A stretch of 64,000 nt of DNA from the NCBI GenBank assembly GCA_033765145.1, contig JANRIH010000015.1, positions 156,543 through 220,542 on the forward strand. Direction: 5' to 3'. This DNA comes from JAGVSR01 sp033765145 (GTDB taxonomy: Bacteria > Pseudomonadota > Alphaproteobacteria > Rhizobiales > Hyphomicrobiaceae). Shown here in pieces: positions 57,802-64,000 of this stretch. Numbering within the stretch: the stretch's first letter is position 1; each line of letters starts with the position of its first letter. The translations under genes and the position numbers were made by a program. The notes under the pieces were generated by a model. The model saw only the letters and a program-made list of their open reading frames with translations, had not been told where the DNA came from and ran no database searches.

Positions 57802-59526
57802 TCAGCAGGGTTCGGCCAACAACGCCTGTCGAATTTCGCCCAGGAACTCTGGCCAGTGGCGATACAGAAGCTGTCCGCAGTCGGCGTACTCGATCAGCTT
57901 GAGATCGGGCTTCCGTTCGGCAAACTCGCGGACGGTCTCGATCGGCGAGAACGGGTCCTGCACGCCGGCGAAGAGGGTGATGGGAACCTTGCAGGCCAGC
58001 AATTTATGTTGCCAATCCTCGCCATAGTTCGCGACGGCCCAGGCTGCCCATGCCCTGTGAAAGCTCTTGGACTGAAGCGCGACGTTGTCGCCGCGCAATA
58101 GGGCGGCTTGGACCTCGACGTCCTGCAGAGCCTGGATGTCGGCCGGAGAGGAGCCGAGGGCCGATTCCAGAAAGTGTCTGGGACCAAGGCTCCTGACGAA
58201 GCCGATGATGGCGAGCCCGACAAAGGGCATCGTTCTCGGCGCAAAACGGGCATTGTGGATGACGAAGCGGGTCCATGCCGGCATCCGCTTCAAGTGGCGG
58301 GGTTCGGAGGCTGGCATCACGGCACCCACTCCCACTATGGCGGTGAAGCGGTTGGGCTCGGTGGCGGCGAGTTCGACGGCGGTGTGAAAATCGTCGGTGA
58401 ATGCCAGGATAGGACAACGCGCGATACCGAGACTGTCTGCGATCGCGATGATGTCCTCGACCAGGACGCGAAGGGCGTTTTCCCCGGCCGGCGCGAAATC
58501 ACTGTTGCCGTATCCGGCGCGGATGGGAACGATCATCTTGAGATGCTGACGGGAAATCCACGTCTCGGCGCTCTCGGTCAGCCGAGTGAAGCCGCCATCG
58601 GTTGGCAGCATGACGAATGCGTCGCCGTCGGGTGCGCCGATGCTGAGATATTCGAGCTTTCTGCCCTGGCCGACCTTCAATGAGCACGTCTCGGCGAGGC
58701 CGGAGCGGTCTCGTTGCTTGGCGGCACGTCGTGCCGTGCCCGGCTTCGGCTTGTTGTCGTCGACCGTATGAGCAAGGTCCATCAAGACCATAGTCATGCG
58801 CACAAGTTCGACCTGGTTGCGGGTCGAGGTCCGTTCCAGCAGCCGGCGGACCTGGGTGCGGACGGTCGTTTCGAGGCGATTGCGGCGCGCTGCGATTTCC
58901 TTGACCGGGTAACCGAACGTCAGGTCCTTCAACACCTCTGTTTCCGAGACTGTCAGATTGAAGGCGGACGCGAGCAAGGCGCTGAGGTTCTCCGGCCAGA
59001 CATGAAAACTCGTCGAGACGCCGGTCAAGTCCTTGTGGCCATTTAGAGTGGGCGTGATCTGGAGGACGACGGTCGCGTCGCTGGATCTCGACCGCATGAG
59101 CAGCGTCGCGTTGTTAGCGCGGGCGCGCTGTGGGGCTGAAAGGTATGTATGCAGCCTCTCGACGTCCTCGGACTCGAGCGGCAACGCATCGAGCGAAGAC
59201 CCCGGCGAGATTTGAAGTTTCCGCGCGGCCGCCTCGTTCGAGGCGACGACGAGACCGATCCCGTTGACGACGAACGCCGCGTTTCTGAAGGCGGTCGTCC
59301 ATTGTGCCGGAGACTTGCTTGTGTCGGATGGAAGTGACTGGGATTTTTCGAGAATGGCCGCTGCCCGCTCGACATGAGTGACGAGTTCGGGGCTCGCGAA
59401 ATTGAGCGGACCTCGCGCGCCGTCGAACATGTCCGACCAGATTGTGACAAGTTCCTCGAGGCGGCTCGGATCGACGGCGACATCGTAAATTCCGCCGATC
59501 ATGGCCTCGCGCAGATCGTTGGTCAC
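57802..59526 (-). CDS. LuxR-type HTH regulator fused to a catalytically degenerate alpha/beta hydrolase
   Basis: 574 aa. Residues 1-180 form an N-terminal sensor-like region (LREAMIGGIYDVAVDPSRLEEL). A LuxR-type HTH lies at about 188-245 (FNLTVSETEVLKDLTFGY, PVKEIAARRNRLETTVRTQV). From about 290 to the end is an alpha/beta hydrolase fold (MIVPIRAGYGNSD; TLFAGVQDPFSP). The nucleophile elbow, normally GxSxG, reads AFTDDFHT, and the terminal catalytic His region reads ADCGQLLYRHWPE. So Ser and His are both lost, and ligand sensing is more likely than hydrolysis. GTG 59526 follows GAGGGA by 4 nt; an upstream GTG at 59697 gives a longer form. Confidence 0.72.
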   Translation of the reverse strand: MTNDLREAMIGGIYDVAVDPSRLEELVTIWSDMFDGARGPLNFASPELVTHVERAAAILEKSQSLPSDTSKSPAQWTTAFRNAAFVVNGIGLVVASNEAAARKLQISPGSSLDALPLESEDVERLHTYLSAPQRARANNATLLMRSRSSDATVVLQITPTLNGHKDLTGVSTSFHVWPENLSALLASAFNLTVSETEVLKDLTFGYPVKEIAARRNRLETTVRTQVRRLLERTSTRNQVELVRMTMVLMDLAHTVDDNKPKPGTARRAAKQRDRSGLAETCSLKVGQGRKLEYLSIGAPDGDAFVMLPTDGGFTRLTESAETWISRQHLKMIVPIRAGYGNSDFAPAGENALRVLVEDIIAIADSLGIARCPILAFTDDFHTAVELAATEPNRFTAIVGVGAVMPASEPRHLKRMPAWTRFVIHNARFAPRTMPFVGLAIIGFVRSLGPRHFLESALGSSPADIQALQDVEVQAALLRGDNVALQSKSFHRAWAAWAVANYGEDWQHKLLACKVPITLFAGVQDPFSPIETVREFAERKPDLKLIEYADCGQLLYRHWPEFLGEIRQALLAEPC

Positions 59527-59896
59527 GACATCCCTCGACACGCTTGAACCCGCGGAACCAAGAAAAGTGCCTTCGCCAGGGGCTCGGATTCGTTCTCGTT
59601 TTTGCAGATTGCCCTGGTGCTGTGAGCACGGACTTTCGCGGTCGAATTGGGTAGCTTGCAGCCCCGAGTCCCGGCCATTGCCGTCATGAGTGCACACTCT
59701 GTGGAACGCTAAGTGGGCGCTCGTGGATTGTCATCAAATTTGATGATGCGGCGTACACCGAGTTCATGGTTTCCTTGCGACCGGTCGCATCCTGGTCGCC
59801 GGTCAACGGCGCCGGACCTGTTCATTGTCGTTCGCCGTTCGACCGAGCGCCGCTCGCGGGCGGGCAGATATTTCCAATGTGAGAAGGATCGGTTCC
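59527..59896. other. 370-bp divergent region LuxR-hydrolase / FG-GAP gene
   Basis: Contains a perfect 16-bp palindrome (59731-59746), and no GGAATAG-N14-CGTT motif. Part of it may be the 5' end of the regulator if the longer start is used. Confidence 0.45.
59731..59746. promoter_or_regulatory. Perfect 16-bp palindrome, candidate regulator operator
   Basis: TCATCAAATTTGATGA: two exact 8-bp halves with no spacer, a usual shape for a dimeric HTH regulator. It is 205 bp from the regulator GTG and 151 bp before the FG-GAP start. Confidence 0.5.
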
Positions 59897-62800
59897 ATGC
59901 CGCAGTTTCCCGCCGTCATTCAGTTGTCGTCGCTCAACGGCTTGAACGGGTTCCAGATCAACGGCGAGGCGGCGGGAGATCAGAGTGGCTACTCGGTCGC
60001 CTCGGCGGGCGACGTCAATGGCGACGGCTTCGATGACATCATCGTCGGCGCCCTGTTTGCCGACCCAAATGGAGTGTCCTCCGGCACCAGCTATGTCGTC
60101 TTCGGTCAAGCGGGCGGTTTCACGGGCACGCTGACGCTTTCGACGCTCGATGGCACGAACGGCTTTCAGATCAATGGCGAGGATTTCGGCGATCTCGCCG
60201 GCTGTTCGGTCGCCGCCGCCGGTGACCTCAACGGAGACGGCTTCGACGATGTTGTCGTCGGCGCGGTCGGTGCAACGCCGAATGGCTCTCAGTCTGGAGC
60301 CAGTTATATTGTCTTTGGAAAGGCCACCGGCTTCAGTGCCAACCTCGAACTGTCGGGCCTCAACGGCAGCAACGGCTTTCAACTGAGCGGGGAGGGCGTG
60401 TCCGACCAGAGTGGCGTTTCGGTTGCGTCGGCCGGTGACGTCGATGGCGACGGGTTTGATGATCTCATCATCGGGGCCCACGGCGCCAATGGTTATACCG
60501 GCGCCAGCTACGTGGTATTCGGTGACCCATTGTTTTTTGCTGCCACACTCGAACTCTCGGCCCTCAACGGCACGACAGGGTTCCAGATTACCGGTGAGGC
60601 GCCAGGTGAATCCAGCGGCAAATCGGTCGCTTCGGCCGGCGACGTCAACGGAGACGGCTTCGGCGATATCATCATCGGAGCAAATTTCGCCGCCCCGAAC
60701 GGTAGCGGTTCCGGTGCGAGCTACGTGGTGTTTGGCAAGCCCTCGGGATTTTCCGCCAACCTGGACTTGACCAGCCTCAATGGCACCAATGGCTTCCAGA
60801 TCAGCGGAGAGGCAGCATATGATTTCAGTGGGACCTCGGTCGCCTCGGCGGGCGACATCAACGGCGACGGATTTGCCGACATCATCGTCGGGGCACGGCA
60901 GGCCGGGGGATACAACGCCGGCGCCAGCTACGTGGTGTTCGGCAAGGCCTCGGCGTTCGCCGCCAATCTTGATTTGACGTCGCTCGACGGCACGAACGGC
61001 TTCAGTATCAACGGTCCCGCACCAAACGTGTTCAGCGGGTCCTCTGTCGCTTCGGCGGGCGACGTCAATGGTGACGGATTTGATGATCTCATCGTCGGGG
61101 CCCGTTTCGCTGATCCAAACGGTAGCAACTCCGGCGCCAGTTACGTGGTGTTCGGCAAGGCCTCGGGCTTTGCGGCGGACCTCAACCTCAATGCCCTCGA
61201 CGGCGCGAATGGGTTCCAGATCCATGGCGAGATAGTATCCGACTACAGCGGCCGTTCCGTCGCCTCGGCGGGCGACGTCAACGGCGACGGCTTCGACGAT
61301 ATCGTTGTCGGCGCTTCAGACGCCGATCCGAACGGCAGCCAATCCGGCGCGAGCTACGTCATCTTCGGTCACCGACCCGATGCGGCGATCGCGTTCGTCG
61401 GCTCGAACCAGGCGCAGACGACGCATGGCAGCGATTTTGGCGATACGTTCAACGGGGCCGGCGGCAACGACACGATTCTGGGTTACGCGGGCGCGGATAC
61501 GCTCGACGGCGGGGCGGGCAACGACAGCCTCAGCGGCGGCATGGGCGACGACAGCTATGTCGTCGATTCCGTCAGCGACTTCGTCACGGAAGCGAGCGGC
61601 GAAGGGATCGATACGATCTCCTCGGCGACGATCAATCTCTTCCTGACGAGCTTCGCCAACGTCGAAAACCTCACAGCGACCGGCAGCGCCTCCCTCATCC
61701 TCAACGGGAACGGCGGCAGTAACGTCCTGACCGGAAACTCGGGCAACAACACACTCGACGGCGCGGGCGGTGTCGACGTCCTCTTCGGCGGGGCAGGTAA
61801 CGATACGTTCGTGGTCGACGTCCAGGGCGACAGCGTGGTCGAGGGCGCGGCCGAAGGCACCGGCGACGTGGTCGCCTCGTCGGCCATGCATGTCGATCTC
61901 CGGAACTTCACCAACATCGAGCACGCGGCCCTGCTCGGCGCCGGCAACCTCAATCTCACCGGCGACGAGAACAGCAACATTCTTTCGGGCAACGGCGGCA
62001 ATAACCTCATCATCGGCGGCGGCGGAGCGGATACGCTTGAGGGCAGCGCGGGCAACGACACGTATGTCGTAGAGGGCTTTATCCCAGATGATTCCATTAC
62101 GGACACCAGCGGGACGGACTGGGTCCGCTCCGAAACGAACAACGTTTTGCTCGAACTCTACTCGGGCATCGAGAACGGAGAGCTCATCGGCAGCGGCGAC
62201 CTGACCATCGCCGGCACGAGCGGCGTCAACTGGCTCCTCGGCAACGCGGGCGACAACCTCATCGTGGGGGGCGGCGACCTTGACATCATGGAGGGCGGGC
62301 GCGGCAACGACACCTACGATGTCAACGTCGCAGGCGACACCGTCACAGAGCTTTTCGAGCATGGCACCGACACGGTCCAGTCCGCCAACATCAACCTGTC
62401 GCTCTCGAACTACACGAACATCGAGAACCTGGCCGCCACCGGCAGCGCAGGGCTTAGCCTCACCGGCGACGGGAACGACAACCGCCTCACAGGTAACACC
62501 GGCAACAACCTTCTGATCGGAGGAACTGGCGTCGACACCATGATTGGCGGCGCGGGCAATGACACGTTCGACGTTGACGTCATCGACGATGTGGTGACCG
62601 AATTGTCGACGGGCGGAACCGGCGACACCGTGCGCTCGGGCGTCATGAGCCTCAGCCTCGCCGACTACCGCTTCATCGAAAACCTGACCCTGACCGGTTC
62701 GCTCAGCCTGAACCTCACGGGCGATTCCGGCGCCAACATCCTGACCGGCAACGCCGGAAACAACGTGCTCGACGGCGGCAACGACGCCGTATCCGACACG

Positions 62801-64000
62801 CTGATCGGCGGCGAGGGCTCGGATACCTACATCGTCTATGGAATTGAAACGATCACCGAAACGGGCACAACGGGTACCGATACCGTCGCGTCCGCGAACT
62901 TCTTTCTCAATCTCAACTTCTATTCCGGCATCGAGAATGCTCGGGCGCTCGGCACGCTCGATATCGGCCTCACCGGAAACGCGAACGCCAACAGCCTGGA
63001 GGGCAATTCCGGCAACAACCTCATCATCGGCGGTGGTGGCGCCGACGAGATGACGGGTGGCGCGGGCAACGACACCTACGACATTACCGATGGAAGTGAG
63101 ACGATCGACGACAGCTCGGGAACGGATACCGTGACGTCGAGCGTGATCGGGCTCAATCTTTTGTTCTTCTCCAACATCGAAAATGCGCAGCTCAACGGAA
63201 GCGCCGATCTCTCAATCACGGGCGACGGCGCGAACAACGTGCTGATGGGCAACAGTGGCAGCAATGGCATCGTCGGCGGCGGTGGTGCCGATACGATGGC
63301 GGGTGGTGCAGGCAGCGACACCTACACGACCGATGGCGGGGACACCATCACTGAGCTTCTGAATGCGGGCGCGGACACGGTCCAGAGCACGCTCAGTTAC
63401 ACACTCGGCGCCAACCTCGAAAACCTCGTGCTTCAGGGTGGCACGACGGGCACTGGCAACAGCCTCAACAACAGCATCACGGGCAACACGCTGGCCAACA
63501 ATCTCAACGGAACGACGGGTGCCGATACGCTGATCGGGAGCATCGGGAACGATACCTACACGACGGATGGCGGCGACACGATCACGGAACTCTTGAACGC
63601 AGGAACCGACCTTCTGCAATCGAGCGCGACGATCTCGGCACTTGCGGCCAATGTCGAGAACCTCACACTCACGGGCACGGCGGCGATCAACGGAACGGGC
63701 AATACGCTCAACAACGTGCTGCAGGGCAATACGGCGGCCAACAGCCTCAACGGTTCGGGAGGCCACGATACGCTGAGGGGCGGGACGGGGAACGACACGC
63801 TCGCGGGCGGCAGCGGCAACGACGCCTTCGTCTTCAACACGGCCCTCAGTGCGACAAACCGCGACACGATCTCCGACTTCTCGAATGCCGGGCAGAACGA
63901 TGTCATGCATCTCGAGAACACGGGCGCTGGACTCTTCACGCTCTTGGCGGCGGGTGCTCTCAGTGCGGCGGCGTTCAAATCGAACGCGTCGGGCACGGCG
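59897..64000 (+). CDS. Giant FG-GAP + RTX repeat surface/secreted protein (runs off right edge)
   Basis: At least 1368 codons in one frame with no stop before the window end. ATG 59897 follows AAGGA by 8 nt; there is no N-terminal signal peptide, which fits type I secretion. Residues 1 to about 490 hold seven FG-GAP repeats of about 70 aa, each with the Ca2+ loop DVNGDGFDD or a variant and ending SYVVFG. From about 515 onward are RTX units: GGAGNDTL-type loops alternating with YVVD...VTE and NIENLxLTG...N blocks, roughly 90-100 aa each. The C-terminal secretion signal would lie beyond base 64000. Likely an adhesin or matrix protein. Confidence 0.88.
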   Translation, partial: MPQFPAVIQLSSLNGLNGFQINGEAAGDQSGYSVASAGDVNGDGFDDIIVGALFADPNGVSSGTSYVVFGQAGGFTGTLTLSTLDGTNGFQINGEDFGDLAGCSVAAAGDLNGDGFDDVVVGAVGATPNGSQSGASYIVFGKATGFSANLELSGLNGSNGFQLSGEGVSDQSGVSVASAGDVDGDGFDDLIIGAHGANGYTGASYVVFGDPLFFAATLELSALNGTTGFQITGEAPGESSGKSVASAGDVNGDGFGDIIIGANFAAPNGSGSGASYVVFGKPSGFSANLDLTSLNGTNGFQISGEAAYDFSGTSVASAGDINGDGFADIIVGARQAGGYNAGASYVVFGKASAFAANLDLTSLDGTNGFSINGPAPNVFSGSSVASAGDVNGDGFDDLIVGARFADPNGSNSGASYVVFGKASGFAADLNLNALDGANGFQIHGEIVSDYSGRSVASAGDVNGDGFDDIVVGASDADPNGSQSGASYVIFGHRPDAAIAFVGSNQAQTTHGSDFGDTFNGAGGNDTILGYAGADTLDGGAGNDSLSGGMGDDSYVVDSVSDFVTEASGEGIDTISSATINLFLTSFANVENLTATGSASLILNGNGGSNVLTGNSGNNTLDGAGGVDVLFGGAGNDTFVVDVQGDSVVEGAAEGTGDVVASSAMHVDLRNFTNIEHAALLGAGNLNLTGDENSNILSGNGGNNLIIGGGGADTLEGSAGNDTYVVEGFIPDDSITDTSGTDWVRSETNNVLLELYSGIENGELIGSGDLTIAGTSGVNWLLGNAGDNLIVGGGDLDIMEGGRGNDTYDVNVAGDTVTELFEHGTDTVQSANINLSLSNYTNIENLAATGSAGLSLTGDGNDNRLTGNTGNNLLIGGTGVDTMIGGAGNDTFDVDVIDDVVTELSTGGTGDTVRSGVMSLSLADYRFIENLTLTGSLSLNLTGDSGANILTGNAGNNVLDGGNDAVSDTLIGGEGSDTYIVYGIETITETGTTGTDTVASANFFLNLNFYSGIENARALGTLDIGLTGNANANSLEGNSGNNLIIGGGGADEMTGGAGNDTYDITDGSETIDDSSGTDTVTSSVIGLNLLFFSNIENAQLNGSADLSITGDGANNVLMGNSGSNGIVGGGGADTMAGGAGSDTYTTDGGDTITELLNAGADTVQSTLSYTLGANLENLVLQGGTTGTGNSLNNSITGNTLANNLNGTTGADTLIGSIGNDTYTTDGGDTITELLNAGTDLLQSSATISALAANVENLTLTGTAAINGTGNTLNNVLQGNTAANSLNGSGGHDTLRGGTGNDTLAGGSGNDAFVFNTALSATNRDTISDFSNAGQNDVMHLENTGAGLFTLLAAGALSAAAFKSNASGTA

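Noticed and set aside
59822..61225. Long reverse-strand open frame under the FG-GAP repeats
   Set aside because: Mirror of a repetitive coding strand; the protein is low-complexity and repeats with the same 210-bp period, with no ribosome site.

Overview
The window reads as one continuous chromosomal stretch of a GC-rich alphaproteobacterium, most likely of the order Hyphomicrobiales (Rhizobiales). The reasons are gene order and family types: slt<>dapA-smpB, rpoZ-rsh-pdxJ-acpS-lepB-rnc-era-recO, parC, bpt, alaC-hom-glpX...recJ, a class I PHA synthase, Tad/Cpa pilus parts and a typical alphaproteobacterial porin. No rRNA, CRISPR array, phage or intact insertion sequence was seen. I cannot name the genus.

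Region 1 (1-18.9 kb) is conserved housekeeping: cell wall (slt, dapA), trans-translation (smpB), DNA repair (family 5 uracil-DNA glycosylase), an NYN-domain protein, then the rpoZ-to-recO block covering transcription, (p)ppGpp metabolism, vitamin B6, phosphopantetheinylation, signal peptidase, RNase III, Era and RecO. parC and the N-degron transferase bpt follow. Region 2 (19-31 kb) holds small membrane proteins, an acyl-CoA/ACP ligase with a BT1-type transporter, a dispersed set of Tad pilus genes (TadG-like, cpaC, cpaD, TadD-like), a CDF-type transporter and a diheme peroxidase. Region 3 (31.5-45.7 kb) is amino-acid and storage metabolism (O-acetylhomoserine sulfhydrylase, phaC, alaC, hom, glpX). 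Between glpX and recJ sits a glutamine-amidotransferase / glutamine-synthetase-like / class III aminotransferase group, accompanied by REP-like palindromes.

Region 4 (45.8-64 kb) is accessory in character. It starts at a tRNA-Glu followed by a decayed DUF1513 gene. Then comes an ECF sigma factor translationally coupled to two paralogous membrane anti-sigma-like proteins. Divergent from it is a four-gene unit: a DUF1611-like P-loop protein, an ABC-exporter homologue with degenerate nucleotide-binding motifs, a secreted subtilisin-like protease with an Asp-rich linker, and a porin. This unit is closed by a strong terminator and followed by a small RTX protein. The same promoter-like motif, GGAATAG-N14-CGTT, stands in front of the sigma operon, the four-gene operon and the RTX gene. 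That marks these as one ECF-controlled envelope/secretion regulon and is the best candidate here for an undescribed system.

The window ends with a TIGR03032-like protein, a LuxR-type regulator fused to an alpha/beta-hydrolase domain that has lost its catalytic residues, a perfect 16-bp palindrome, and a very large FG-GAP + RTX surface protein running off the right edge.
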